Source: CAVRZR01 sp964354215
GTDB taxonomy: Bacteria > Actinomycetota > Coriobacteriia > Anaerosomatales > CAVRZR01
Direction: 5' to 3'
Length of the DNA: 64,000 nucleotides
Assembly: GCA_964354215.1 (NCBI GenBank)
Contig: CAYGYT010000002.1
Coordinates: 62,001 to 126,000 of the forward strand
In this document: one piece after another, positions 1 to 8,263 of the stretch
Layout of the letters: every line of letters begins with the position of its first letter
Position numbering within the stretch: position 1 is the stretch's first letter
Program-made: the position numbers and the translations under genes
Notes under the pieces: model-generated
The model's input: the letters and a program-made list of their open reading frames with translations, nothing else
Told to the model about the DNA's origin: nothing
The model's database searches: none

Positions 1-359
1 TCTGGGGGAAGTTCCTCGTTTTCCTTTCGGCCGCCGCCAGTCCGGAGTGGCTCTGGCTGGTCGTCGTCGGCTTGCTCGGGTCGGTCGTCTCGTTTGGCTA
101 CTACGGGCGCATTCTCAGGACGCTCTACTTCGATGAACCGTCCGAGGCTGCGATCGAAGATCTCGAGGAGCAAACGGGCTTCCCAGTTGCCGATGAAGCA
201 GCATCGGCGCCACGGGGGCTGGACCCGGCCGGGTGGGTGGTGGTCGCGCTTGCGCTCATCGTCATCCTCTTGGGATTGGCGCCACTCGCGGCAGGACTCG
301 CGCGATACGTGGGGATCGACCCGGTCGGGCTCTTCACTCTCGGCCCCTTCGGCGGATAG
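1..359 (+). CDS. nuoN: NADH-quinone oxidoreductase subunit N-like, C-terminal fragment
   Basis: The window opens inside this gene, with the reading frame starting at base 3. The visible ~118 residues contain the segment SFGYYGRILRTLYF, which resembles the end of NuoN-type antiporter-like subunits of respiratory complex I (a transmembrane helix, a Y-Y-R turn, then a short amphipathic stretch). A soluble acidic linker follows, and then one more hydrophobic helix (about 20 residues rich in V, A and L) before the stop at 357-359. In the family this subunit is a membrane arm component thought to take part in proton translocation. The upstream complex I genes would lie outside the window, so operon context is not visible. 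The assignment rests on a short stretch; a related Mrp/Hyc-type subunit is possible. Confidence 0.6.
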   Translation, partial: WGKFLVFLSAAASPEWLWLVVVGLLGSVVSFGYYGRILRTLYFDEPSEAAIEDLEEQTGFPVADEAASAPRGLDPAGWVVVALALIVILLGLAPLAAGLARYVGIDPVGLFTLGPFGG

Positions 360-428
360 GGCGCCCCGCCTCCTCAGTTGCAGCTTGCTCACGAACCATT
401 GACGGCTCATGAACACCCTCAGCCACCC

Positions 429-457
429 TTGCGTCTGCTATCGGGCAGCGCTATGCT
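429..457 (+). promoter_or_regulatory. Candidate promoter TTGCGT-N17-TATGCT
   Basis: A -35-like TTGCGT at 429-434 and a -10-like TATGCT at 452-457 are separated by exactly 17 bases, which puts the start of transcription near 464. It lies 70 bases after the nuoN-like stop and is followed within 45 bases by a terminator-like hairpin. Confidence 0.45.
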
Positions 458-463
458 CCCGAC

Positions 464-533
464 AGGAAGTTGCATGCAAATGCAACCCCTTACCCCTGAG
501 CCTCAAGGTGCCGGCCTTGGGGCTCCCCCTTTT
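464..533 (+). ncRNA. Possible short RNA or terminated leader
   Basis: From the predicted start near 464 the first ~70 bases hold two hairpins. The first is GTTGCAT/ATGCAAC with a 4-base loop at 469-486. The second is an 11-bp stem (one G-U pair) at 498-525 with a 6-base loop, followed by CCCC then TTTT at 526-533, which looks like an intrinsic terminator. There is no convincing open reading frame inside. It may be a free-standing small RNA, or a terminated leader that controls read-through into the FlgM-like gene at 682. No known RNA family was recognised. Confidence 0.35.
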
Positions 534-681
534 CCCAGGCCCCTTCTCGGGCGCCTCCTCAGACACACCCAGGACTTGTCCCTCCCACTCTCCTGTCCCG
601 TGTGAGCGCGGACACACTGCCTGCGCAGTGCTTCCGGGGAGCTCCGTAAAGAGGCCGGAGCGCACTGCCGATACGTCTCAC

Positions 682-942
682 ATGAAGCTCTCCGCCGAGC
701 AGGCGCAACGCGCACTCGACTACCTGCAACGGAAAGGCCCGCCCACGGTGGAACCTACTACCTTGTCTCGCGAAGTCTCTGACGAGCTCATGAAGCGCGT
801 TCTCACTCGCATCGCACACAGTCCAGACCCTCGTCCCGGACGGGTAGCCGACGCGATCGGTTCCCTCGACGGTCGACTCCCCAGTTCCGACGACGTCGCC
901 GAGCGCATACTCTGGCGCGAGCTAGCAGACTCGATTCGCTAG
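682..942 (+). CDS. Small FlgM-like (anti-sigma factor type) protein
   Basis: This is an 86-residue soluble protein. I chose the ATG at 682 because protein-like sequence (MKLSAEQAQRAL...) starts there, while the in-frame extension to 409 does not look coding. The C-terminal half, with RPGRVADAIGSLDGRLPSS then DDVAERIL, resembles the end of FlgM, the anti-sigma factor that binds the flagellar/motility sigma factor (family pattern: R-x2-V-x2-I/L-x-x-A-I-x2-G-x-Y/L ... IA-x-x-L/I). No flagellar genes are visible, so a flagellar role cannot be asserted; it might act on another sigma factor or simply share the helical pattern. A hairpin at 950-975 follows it. Confidence 0.5.
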   Translation: MKLSAEQAQRALDYLQRKGPPTVEPTTLSREVSDELMKRVLTRIAHSPDPRPGRVADAIGSLDGRLPSSDDVAERILWRELADSIR

Positions 943-949
943 GACCGGA

Positions 950-975
950 TGCCACCCGTCACGCGACCGGTGGCA
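950..975 (+). terminator. Hairpin after FlgM-like gene
   Basis: TGCCACC at 950-956 pairs with GGTGGCA at 969-975, giving a 7-bp stem with a 12-base loop. There is no clear T-run, so it may only be a stabilising 3' end or a weak terminator. Confidence 0.35.
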
Positions 976-1076
976 GTAACTCGCTCGTCAACGGATAATG
1001 CGGCCAGTGCCGCACGCGAGATGAGCGAGAGGGGTCGATCCGCCTGAGCCAGCTGCGCCCGCTCATCACCATCGGC

Positions 1077-1322
1077 ATGAATGTGCTCGTCATCATCGCC
1101 GTGCTGCTGACCCTACGCATCGTTGCTCGCTACTTCGGGATGCTCTCGAGTTCCGGCCCGGGCGAGCTGCTCGTCTCAGCCTCAAGCGTCTTCGTGCTTC
1201 CGCTCGCATTGACCGACATCCGCTCGCTGTATGGCGGCGTCTTCGACGTCAATGCATCAGTGACCGTGATGATCGTGCTGCTCGCCGAGTGGCTGCTGAG
1301 CGCCCTGCGCGCACGAGTCTGA
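1077..1322 (+). CDS. Small two-helix membrane protein, function unknown
   Basis: An 81-residue hydrophobic protein. Two membrane segments are evident, roughly residues 2-24 and 58-78, separated by a short loop containing LTDIRSLYGG. The general pattern (helix, then R-x-x-x-R/Y-F, then a hydrophobic stretch before a short loop) is faintly like the YggT family, but I do not regard this as an identification. The ATG at 1077 is the only ATG in the frame; the frame is open upstream without a good start or ribosome-binding site, so a longer form starting at a rare codon cannot be excluded. It ends 11 bases before the pilB/gspE start, which suggests co-transcription. Confidence 0.5.
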   Translation: MNVLVIIAVLLTLRIVARYFGMLSSSGPGELLVSASSVFVLPLALTDIRSLYGGVFDVNASVTVMIVLLAEWLLSALRARV

Positions 1323-1333
1323 GAGGGGATGGC

Positions 1334-3016
1334 ATGTCGATACCAGATGGCAGTATTTGGCAGAAGCGACTAGGTGAGGTCCTCGTTGCCTCTGGCGTCA
1401 TCTCCGATGAACAGCTGACAAGAGCCTTGGACCACCAGGTGGCTCGGGGAGGCAAGCTCGGCGAGATCCTCGTTCGGGATCTCGTCCTCACCGAGGACGA
1501 GATCGCCCAAGCCCTTGCCCAGCAGAAGGGTCTGCAGCTGGTGAATCTTGCAGTGTTCCCTGTCGACAGGACCGCTGCGAGCCTGATCCCGGAACGACTG
1601 GCGCGCCGACGGCTGGTCATCGGCATCGGATTCGAGGACACGGGCCTACTGCTCGCGATGGCAGATCCGCTTGACATAGAAACCGTCGACGACGTGAGAC
1701 TCACGACCGGCATGAAGGTGATCCCCGTCGTGGGAACGCCGAGCCAGATCGTCTATGCGATAGACAAGTTCATAACGTCGGCGGATGCCTTCCAGGAGCT
1801 CGCTTCCGAGACGTCCGATCTTGAACTCGAGTCGATTCCCGATGACATCCGGGGCGAGGACGTGCCGGTCGTCAGGATTGTCAACCAGATCATCCGGGAA
1901 GCGATCGCCGAGGGCGCGAGCGACATCCATCTCGAACCCGACGAAGATGGCGTCCGCGTGCGCTACCGGATCGACGGCGTACTCACCGACTTCGCGAGAC
2001 TCCCGCGCTCGGCCAAGGCCGGCTCGCTCTCGCGGCTCAAGATCATGGCCGATATGGACATCGCTGAGCGGCGGCGCCCACAAGACGGGCGCCTCGCCAT
2101 CGGCATCGAAAACCGCCAGGTGGATCTGCGCGTCGCAACGTTGCCGACTCCCTACGGCGAGAGCATCGTCATCCGAATTCTCGATTCCGAGCTCTCGTTC
2201 AGGTCCCTCACGGAGCTCGGCCTGGGGGAGCGTCAGCTCGACATGTTCAGACGATTCATCGCTCGGCCCTACGGCGCGATTCTGATCGCGGGCCCAACGG
2301 GAGCCGGCAAGACGACGACACTGTATGCAGCACTCATGGAAGTGAACTCGCCATCGCGGAAGATCATCACCGTCGAAGATCCCATCGAGTATCGGATGGA
2401 CGGCGTTACGCAGGTAGCGGTGAACCCGAAGATCGGCCTCACGTTCGCATCGGGCCTACGTACGATCCTCAGATCCGATCCGGATGTCGTCATGATCGGG
2501 GAGATGCGCGACCCAGAGACAGCCGAGATCGCCATCCGAGGCGCACTCACCGGACACCTTGTCCTTACGTCGCTTCACACGAACAACGCTCCAGCGTCTC
2601 TCACGCGCCTCTCCGACATGGGGGTGCCGCCCTACATCACGTCCTCGTCCGTGATAGGGGTGGTCGCTCAGCGCCTCGTGCGCAAGCTGTGTCCGGCGTG
2701 CAAGGAGCCCGTCAACGCAGCGCCGGAGACGCTCCTGTCCATCGGATTCCCGCCAGATGAACTTGACGGACTCACGATCTTCGGCCCGGTGGGATGCGAC
2801 CGCTGTTCGAAGACCGGGTACCGTGGTCGCATCGGCGTATTCGAGGTGATGGAGGTCACCGATTCGGTGGTGCGCGCCTACCTCGCCTGCGCGCCGGTGC
2901 ACGAGCTGCGCGCGCTCGCAGTTGAAGCGGGCATGCTCACCATGGGACGCGACGCGCTCGACAAGGTAGCTGCTGGCGAAACGAGCCTCGAAGAGACGGC
3001 GAGGGCGGTCGTCTGA
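1334..3016 (+). CDS. pilB: Type IV pilus assembly / type II secretion ATPase (PilB/GspE family)
   Basis: A 560-residue cytoplasmic hexameric ATPase of the kind that drives pilin or pseudopilin polymerisation. Residues ~1-150 form the GspE/PilB N-terminal domain (RLGEVLVASGVISDEQL...). Walker A GPTGAGKTTT begins at residue 320, the Asp box/Walker B region with VVMIGEMRDPETAEIA is at ~386-400, and a SLHTN His box follows. Near residue 455 a zinc-type tetracysteine (LCPACKEP ... CDRC) is complete. The ATG at 1334 follows the purine-rich GAGAGGGGATGG; an in-frame start at 1289 would extend into the preceding gene. The stop overlaps the next ATG (TGATG), so it is translated with deoB. No pilin, PilC, PilT or prepilin peptidase gene is present in the window, so the partner machinery must be elsewhere; PilB and GspE cannot be told apart here. 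Confidence 0.9.
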   Translation: MSIPDGSIWQKRLGEVLVASGVISDEQLTRALDHQVARGGKLGEILVRDLVLTEDEIAQALAQQKGLQLVNLAVFPVDRTAASLIPERLARRRLVIGIGFEDTGLLLAMADPLDIETVDDVRLTTGMKVIPVVGTPSQIVYAIDKFITSADAFQELASETSDLELESIPDDIRGEDVPVVRIVNQIIREAIAEGASDIHLEPDEDGVRVRYRIDGVLTDFARLPRSAKAGSLSRLKIMADMDIAERRRPQDGRLAIGIENRQVDLRVATLPTPYGESIVIRILDSELSFRSLTELGLGERQLDMFRRFIARPYGAILIAGPTGAGKTTTLYAALMEVNSPSRKIITVEDPIEYRMDGVTQVAVNPKIGLTFASGLRTILRSDPDVVMIGEMRDPETAEIAIRGALTGHLVLTSLHTNNAPASLTRLSDMGVPPYITSSSVIGVVAQRLVRKLCPACKEPVNAAPETLLSIGFPPDELDGLTIFGPVGCDRCSKTGYRGRIGVFEVMEVTDSVVRAYLACAPVHELRALAVEAGMLTMGRDALDKVAAGETSLEETARAVV

Positions 3017-4215
3017 TGACGCGCACGGAGCCCAGAGCCGTCGTCCTCGTCCTTGACAGCGTTGGGGCAGGCGCACTTCCTGATGCGGCTGACTACGGGG
3101 ATGAGGGGTCGAACACGCTTTCCAACACCGCGGCTGCGGTGAGTGGTCTCGACATGCCGAACCTCGGATCGATGGGGCTGGGAAACGTCACGGACATCCT
3201 CGGGGTGCCGCCCTCCGAGACACCCACCGCCAGCTGGGGCCGGTGCGCTGAGGCGTCGGCCGGCAAGGACACGACGACCGGTCACTGGGAGATGATGGGC
3301 CTGCACCTCACGCGGGCGTTTCCGACGTATCCGAACGGTTTTCCGTCCGTGGTCATGGCCGCATTCGAGCGCGAGACAGGGTTTGGGTGGCTCGGCAACT
3401 ACGCGGCGAGCGGCACCGCCATCATCCAGGAACTCGGCGACGAGCACGTGGCGACGGGCAAACCCATCGTCTACACGAGTGCGGACTCGGTCTTTCAGGT
3501 GGCCGCTCACGAAGACGTGATTCCCGTGGAGGAGCTGTATCGCATCTGCGCCATCGCCCGGGAGCGCGTCATGGTGGACGAACACGCCGTGGGGCGGATC
3601 ATCGCTCGGCCATTCGTCGGTCCCGACGACGAGGGGCTCTACGTGCGCACGCACAGGCGTCGGGATTTCGCGCTCTGCCCCTCGGAACCCACAGTGCTCG
3701 ATCGCCTCGGCGAGGCGGGTATTCTGTCGTACGGCATAGGCAAGATCGGCGAGATCTTCGCCTGGCAAGGCATCTGTGAATCGCCCCACGTGACGGACAA
3801 CATGGACGGGTTCGACAAGCTCGTGACTCGCGTCGCAGGCGCTGAACCCGGATTCGTCTTCGCGAACCTCGTCGACTTCGACATGATCTGGGGACATCGC
3901 AATGACGCGGAGGGCTACGCCAAAGGGCTTGAGGCCGTTGACCGGCGCATACCGGAGCTGCTCGACGCCATGCTCGACGGCGATCTGCTTGTGATAACGG
4001 CCGACCACGGGTGTGACCCCACGACGGCGTCCACCGACCACTCCCGCGAGCATACGCCTCTCATCGCGAAGCTGAAGGGCGTCGATGCCGGTGTGGCGCT
4101 TGGTACGCGAGCCACGTTCTCGGACATCGGCGAGACGGTTCTCGACTTCTACGGCATCGCAGGACGCTGCGAACGGGGTACGAGCTTCCTGGCGGAGGTT
4201 CGAGACGCCGGTTGA
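3016..4215 (+). CDS. deoB: Phosphopentomutase
   Basis: A 399-residue member of the alkaline-phosphatase-like superfamily that interconverts ribose/deoxyribose 1-phosphate and 5-phosphate in nucleoside salvage. Diagnostic features are the N-terminal DSVGAGALPDAADYGDEG metal-site motif, GKDTTTGHWEMMG near residue 80 containing the Thr that is phosphorylated, and the C-terminal metal ligands in ITADHGCDPT and TDHSREHTPL. The length is normal for the family (about 390-400). It starts at an ATG that overlaps the pilB stop and is followed 52 bases later by pdp, giving the two enzymes that act in sequence on nucleosides: phosphorolysis by Pdp, then isomerisation by DeoB. Confidence 0.95.
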   Translation: MTRTEPRAVVLVLDSVGAGALPDAADYGDEGSNTLSNTAAAVSGLDMPNLGSMGLGNVTDILGVPPSETPTASWGRCAEASAGKDTTTGHWEMMGLHLTRAFPTYPNGFPSVVMAAFERETGFGWLGNYAASGTAIIQELGDEHVATGKPIVYTSADSVFQVAAHEDVIPVEELYRICAIARERVMVDEHAVGRIIARPFVGPDDEGLYVRTHRRRDFALCPSEPTVLDRLGEAGILSYGIGKIGEIFAWQGICESPHVTDNMDGFDKLVTRVAGAEPGFVFANLVDFDMIWGHRNDAEGYAKGLEAVDRRIPELLDAMLDGDLLVITADHGCDPTTASTDHSREHTPLIAKLKGVDAGVALGTRATFSDIGETVLDFYGIAGRCERGTSFLAEVRDAG

Positions 4216-4267
4216 ACCTCCTGACCGATCGATGTCTCGGCGGGACCGGGCCAGACAGGGGGCGAGC

Positions 4268-5581
4268 GTGAGTGACCTCTCCTTTGAGGAGCTGATCGAG
4301 ATCAAGCGGGATGGCGGGACTCACACCGCTGATCAGGTATGGCGGATCGTTCTCGACTACGCACGCGGGGGCGTTCCGGACTATCAGATGGCCGCATGGC
4401 TCATGGCTGCCTACATCAACGGGCTCGATGCCGATGAGACCGTCTGGCTCACGGATGCGATGGTCCGGTCGGGTAGGGTTCTCGATCTCTCGGCGATCCC
4501 GGGTGTGAAGGTGGACAAGCACTCGACGGGGGGCGTGGCCGACACCACCACTCTCGTTCTCGCCCCCTTGGTCGCCGCCTGTGGCGTGCCCGTTGCCAAG
4601 ATGAGCGGGCGGGGTCTTGGCCACACGGGCGGCACGCTCGACAAGCTGGAGTCGATCCCCGGGTTCTCGATCGAGCTCACGCCAGAGGCCTTTGTCGAAC
4701 AAGTTCGCCGTGTGGGCGTTGCCGTGATCGCCCAGAGCCCCGATATCGATCCGGCCGACAAGAAGATGTACGCGCTGCGCGACGTCACCGCAACGGTTCC
4801 CTCAATCCCGCTGATCGTCGGCTCCATCATCTCGAAGAAGATCGCCGGCGGGGCCGACGCCATCGTACTCGACGTTAAAGTCGGCTCAGGGGCCTTCATG
4901 AAGACCGAGGCCGATGCGCGCGCGCTCGCGTCGGAACTCACGCGCGTCGGCCACGCGCTCGGCCGCGACGTGGTCTGCTTCATGACCGACATGGACCAAC
5001 CGCTCGGCATGGCTGTCGGAAACGCTCTCGAGGTCGCCGAGGCGGTCCAGACCCTGCGCTCTGAGGGGCCAGGGGCCCTTACAGAACTCTGCCTGGTTCT
5101 CGGCGCCCGGATGCTGGTTCTCGGCCGGGTCGCGGCAAACGACGGGGCCGCCCGACGGATGCTCGAAGACGCGCTCTCGAGCGGGCGCGCACTCGCGAAG
5201 TTCGCTGAGTGGGTCGAGGCACAGGGTGGCGACCCTGGTGTCGCGCGAGACACGAGCCTGCTGCCCCGCGCCCCGCGCTCACGCGACGTCGGATTGGCCG
5301 ACGCCGGTTTCGTCACCGGGTTCGACGCCGAGGGGATCGGGCGGGCAGCGCTGCTCCTCGGAGCCGGCCGGGTCTCGAAGGACGACTCGATCGACCCCGG
5401 TGCGGGACTCCTCCTCGACGTGCGGAGGGGCGACCGGGTCGCCTGTGGAGATCGTCTGGCGACGCTCTACGCCGCCTCGGAAGAGCAACTTGACGCTGCC
5501 GAGGAGCGCCTTCTCGCGTCGGTAGTGGTCGGCGACACGCCGCCCGGGCATCGTCCGCTTGCGCGCGAACTGGGGCTCTGA
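4268..5581 (+). CDS. pdp: Pyrimidine-nucleoside phosphorylase
   Basis: A 437-residue enzyme of the thymidine/pyrimidine nucleoside phosphorylase family that cleaves uridine, thymidine or deoxyuridine with phosphate to free base and pentose 1-phosphate. It carries the family signature KVDKHSTGGVADTTTL near residue 80 (GVAD rather than the common GVGD) and SGRGLGHTGGTLDKLE shortly after. The C-terminal third is the typical alpha/beta domain. I chose GTG 4268 because AGGGGG precedes it by 5 bases and it gives the usual family length; ATG 4232 in the same frame would add 12 residues. The pairing with deoB supports salvage of deoxyribonucleosides. DeoA and Pdp cannot be separated by eye. Confidence 0.9.
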   Translation: MSDLSFEELIEIKRDGGTHTADQVWRIVLDYARGGVPDYQMAAWLMAAYINGLDADETVWLTDAMVRSGRVLDLSAIPGVKVDKHSTGGVADTTTLVLAPLVAACGVPVAKMSGRGLGHTGGTLDKLESIPGFSIELTPEAFVEQVRRVGVAVIAQSPDIDPADKKMYALRDVTATVPSIPLIVGSIISKKIAGGADAIVLDVKVGSGAFMKTEADARALASELTRVGHALGRDVVCFMTDMDQPLGMAVGNALEVAEAVQTLRSEGPGALTELCLVLGARMLVLGRVAANDGAARRMLEDALSSGRALAKFAEWVEAQGGDPGVARDTSLLPRAPRSRDVGLADAGFVTGFDAEGIGRAALLLGAGRVSKDDSIDPGAGLLLDVRRGDRVACGDRLATLYAASEEQLDAAEERLLASVVVGDTPPGHRPLARELGL

Positions 5582-5586
5582 GCGCT

Positions 5587-8214
5587 GTGCAGCTCGCAGT
5601 CGGACACGCGAACCCCGACTTCGACGCGTACGCCGCGACCGTGGCAGCGACCAAGCTGTTCCCGGGGATGCGCGGTGTCTTCCTCGGCACGCAGAACCCG
5701 AACGTGCGGTCGTTCCACAATCTGCATGAGGACTTCCTCGACTTCGTGGACCTCAAGGGCCTCGAGCTCGACGACGTCGAGCGCCTCGTGATGGTGGACA
5801 CGCGCGACGCCGGGCGCATCGGCGAGCTCGGTGAGGTGGCGCTCCGTGCCGGCGTCGAGGTGATCGTCTACGACCATCACCCGCCAGCTGAGGGTGACCT
5901 TGCCGGCATCGACGACCGCAGCCTCGATGTAGGCGCCACGACATCGATCCTTGTCCACGAGCTTCACCGCCGAGGTATCCCGCTCACCCCCCTCGAGGCG
6001 AGCGTCATGCTCTTGGGTATCCACGAAGACACCGGATCGCTCACATATCCGGGCTCGACGGCGTACGACGCGCAGGCGGCTTCGTACCTGATGGCGGCGG
6101 GCGCTGACATCGAGGTCGTGAACCAGTTTCTGACCCGCACCCTCGACCCCACGCAGCGTATGCTCCTCGACGCACTCACCGAGCACCTGGAGGTGTGGGA
6201 CGTCAACGGCCAGCAAGTCGCAGTGGGCTGGGCGCAAGCCGACGACTACGTCGATTCGGCGAGCGTGCTTACGCACTACGTGGTCGAAGACATGGGCTAT
6301 CGGGTCGCCATCGGCATCGTCTCCATGCCTGAGCGGACGCAGGTGGTCGCGCGAAGCCGCCTCGCCGAGGTAGATGTCGGAGCGGTGATGACCCGGATCG
6401 GCGGGGGAGGCCACGCTCAAGCCGCTTCTGCGGCGTTTCGGAGCATCACAATCGAGGAGGCGCGCGACAAGATCAGGGCAGCGCTCGAGGCGGAAGTGCG
6501 CCCGCCTTTGCGCGCGGGAGACATCGCGTCGCGGCCCGTTCGCACGGTCTCGCCGGACGAGAGCATGCGCGAAGCCGGAGAGCTTATGGCGACGTGGGGG
6601 CACGGAGGCCTGCCCGTCCTCGAGAAGGGACGCCTCGCGGGCCTCGTGACGCGGAAGGACGTCGACAAGGCGGTGCGACATGGGCTCGCGCACGCACCTG
6701 TGAAGGGCTTCATGACTCGGGATCCCGTCACCGTTGCGCCGGACCTCGATCTGTTTGCCCTCGAGCGCTTGCTCGCCAAGGCCGGAATCGGGCGTGTGCC
6801 GGTGGTTGAGGGAGACACACTCGTGGGCATCGTGACACGCAAGGACCTCCTGCGTGCCGAACACGGAGACGACTATCTCGATCGGCGACTCCCACACGCT
6901 CGGATCGAATCGACCACGCGCTTCCTGTCGTCGGTGGATTCACTGCTCCCACCCGAGGCGGTCGGCGCGCTGCGGCGCCTGGGAGCGCTTGCGGACGAGC
7001 ACGGTCTTCGTGCCCATGTTGTAGGCGGGTTCGTGCGTGACATGCTGCTCGGTCGCCGCAACCTCGACATGGATGTCGTTGTCGAGGGCGATGGAGTCCG
7101 GTTCGCCGAGGCTGCAGCCGCTACGCTGGCGGGACGCGTGAAGGTACATCGACGGTTCGGTACCGCGGTGCTCGTGCTCTCTCGCACGCTGCACGTCGAC
7201 ATCACGAGCGCCCGCACCGAATACTACACGCGGCCCGGTGCTCTCCCGACCGTCGAGCGGTCCTCGCTCAGACAGGACCTCTTCCGGCGGGACTTCACGC
7301 TCAACGCCATGGCCGCGTGCATCAACCCCGAGTGCTTCGGCGCGATCGCGGATCCCTTCGGCGGTCTACGGGATCTTGAGCGCGGTACGCTGCGAGTACT
7401 CCACTCTCTCTCGTTCGTCGAAGACCCGACGCGGGTACTTCGCGCCGCCCGATTCGAGCGGCGCTACGGCTTCACCCTCGATTCGGCTTCCGAGGACCTC
7501 GCTCGGCGGGCGGTCGAGATGGAGATGCTCGACGAGGTGTCGGGCGCGCGGATCCGCGAGGAGATGCTCGACATCCTCGATGAGGATTCGCCGTCATTGG
7601 TCTTCGAGCGCCTGGCTGAACTCGGCGCCCTCGACGTGCTGCTGCCGGAAAGCGTGAGCGCCTCGGGGGCGGTGCGACGGCTCTCGGCAACTGAGAGCGC
7701 GTATCGCAAGCTGGCTCCGCTGTTCTCGCGGACTCCCCGCCGCCGCGTGGTGCTCGTCGCAGCGGTCGCATCGGCTGCACACCGTGCCGATGCAGAACGC
7801 TGGCTTAGGCACTTTCGTTTCGGCCGCGAGTACGGCGAGCCCGCGCTTGCCACCTCGTCTCGTGCCGAGGCCACGCTCGTCGCTCTCAAGAGCCGGCGCA
7901 AGATGCGGGATAGCCGACTCTACAGTCTGCTCGAACACCTGCCCGACGAAGCCGTCCTCGTCGTCTGGGCGCTCGGCACCCCGACGGCTCGGGATCGGAT
8001 CGAGCGCTTCGTGACCGAGCTTGCCAAGATCAAGCCGGCGGTGACCGGCGCGGACCTCATCGAGATGGGCTACGAACCGTCCGAGGCGTTCTCGACTATA
8101 CTGGCCCGAGCCCGGTACGACCGATTGGACGGACGGGTGATCGGCCGAGAGGCTGAGCTCGCGAACCTTCGCCGACTCGCGAAGGTGGCGCACCTCGAGC
8201 CCAACGCAAGCTAG
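5587..8214 (+). CDS. DHH phosphoesterase - CBS pair - poly(A) polymerase/tRNA nucleotidyltransferase fusion
   Basis: An 875-residue multidomain protein. Residues 1-~300 are a DHH/DHHA1 phosphoesterase with GHANPDFDAYAATVAA, VDTRD, YDHHP and GGGGHAQAAS. Residues ~311-430 are two CBS domains, which in other proteins bind adenine nucleotides. From ~470 on is a class II nucleotidyltransferase head, VVGGFVRDMLLGRRNLDMDV at ~478, with the RxDFTLNAMA and LRAARFERR motifs downstream, then the RNA-binding body. This architecture is known in Aquifex, Deinococcus, cyanobacteria and others, where the protein works as an A-adding or CCA-adding enzyme. Whether the DHH part degrades an oligonucleotide or cyclic dinucleotide here is not known. 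GTG 5587 starts 5 bases after pdp. Both tRNAs seen in this window encode CCA, which fits repair rather than essential CCA synthesis. Confidence 0.85.
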   Translation: MQLAVGHANPDFDAYAATVAATKLFPGMRGVFLGTQNPNVRSFHNLHEDFLDFVDLKGLELDDVERLVMVDTRDAGRIGELGEVALRAGVEVIVYDHHPPAEGDLAGIDDRSLDVGATTSILVHELHRRGIPLTPLEASVMLLGIHEDTGSLTYPGSTAYDAQAASYLMAAGADIEVVNQFLTRTLDPTQRMLLDALTEHLEVWDVNGQQVAVGWAQADDYVDSASVLTHYVVEDMGYRVAIGIVSMPERTQVVARSRLAEVDVGAVMTRIGGGGHAQAASAAFRSITIEEARDKIRAALEAEVRPPLRAGDIASRPVRTVSPDESMREAGELMATWGHGGLPVLEKGRLAGLVTRKDVDKAVRHGLAHAPVKGFMTRDPVTVAPDLDLFALERLLAKAGIGRVPVVEGDTLVGIVTRKDLLRAEHGDDYLDRRLPHARIESTTRFLSSVDSLLPPEAVGALRRLGALADEHGLRAHVVGGFVRDMLLGRRNLDMDVVVEGDGVRFAEAAAATLAGRVKVHRRFGTAVLVLSRTLHVDITSARTEYYTRPGALPTVERSSLRQDLFRRDFTLNAMAACINPECFGAIADPFGGLRDLERGTLRVLHSLSFVEDPTRVLRAARFERRYGFTLDSASEDLARRAVEMEMLDEVSGARIREEMLDILDEDSPSLVFERLAELGALDVLLPESVSASGAVRRLSATESAYRKLAPLFSRTPRRRVVLVAAVASAAHRADAERWLRHFRFGREYGEPALATSSRAEATLVALKSRRKMRDSRLYSLLEHLPDEAVLVVWALGTPTARDRIERFVTELAKIKPAVTGADLIEMGYEPSEAFSTILARARYDRLDGRVIGREAELANLRRLAKVAHLEPNAS

Positions 8215-8263
8215 AGAACTCCCTTCGACGCCACCTGCGCCGCTTCTCACTGAAAGGCCGCTC

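Larger units (their letters stand above)
360..681 (+). other. Non-coding stretch between nuoN-like and FlgM-like genes
   Basis: No protein gene is supported here. The open frame that runs into the next gene from 409 has low-complexity, Cys/Pro-rich composition and is not protein-like before residue 92. The stretch holds the promoter at 429-457, the short hairpin transcript at 464-533, and a small 6-bp inverted repeat (CACTGC/GCAGTG) near 615-630. Confidence 0.6.

Noticed and set aside
409..681. In-frame N-terminal extension of the FlgM-like protein from ATG 409
   Set aside because: The extension is Cys/Pro/Ser-rich, covers a promoter and terminator-like hairpins, and lacks a ribosome-binding site; protein-like sequence begins at 682.
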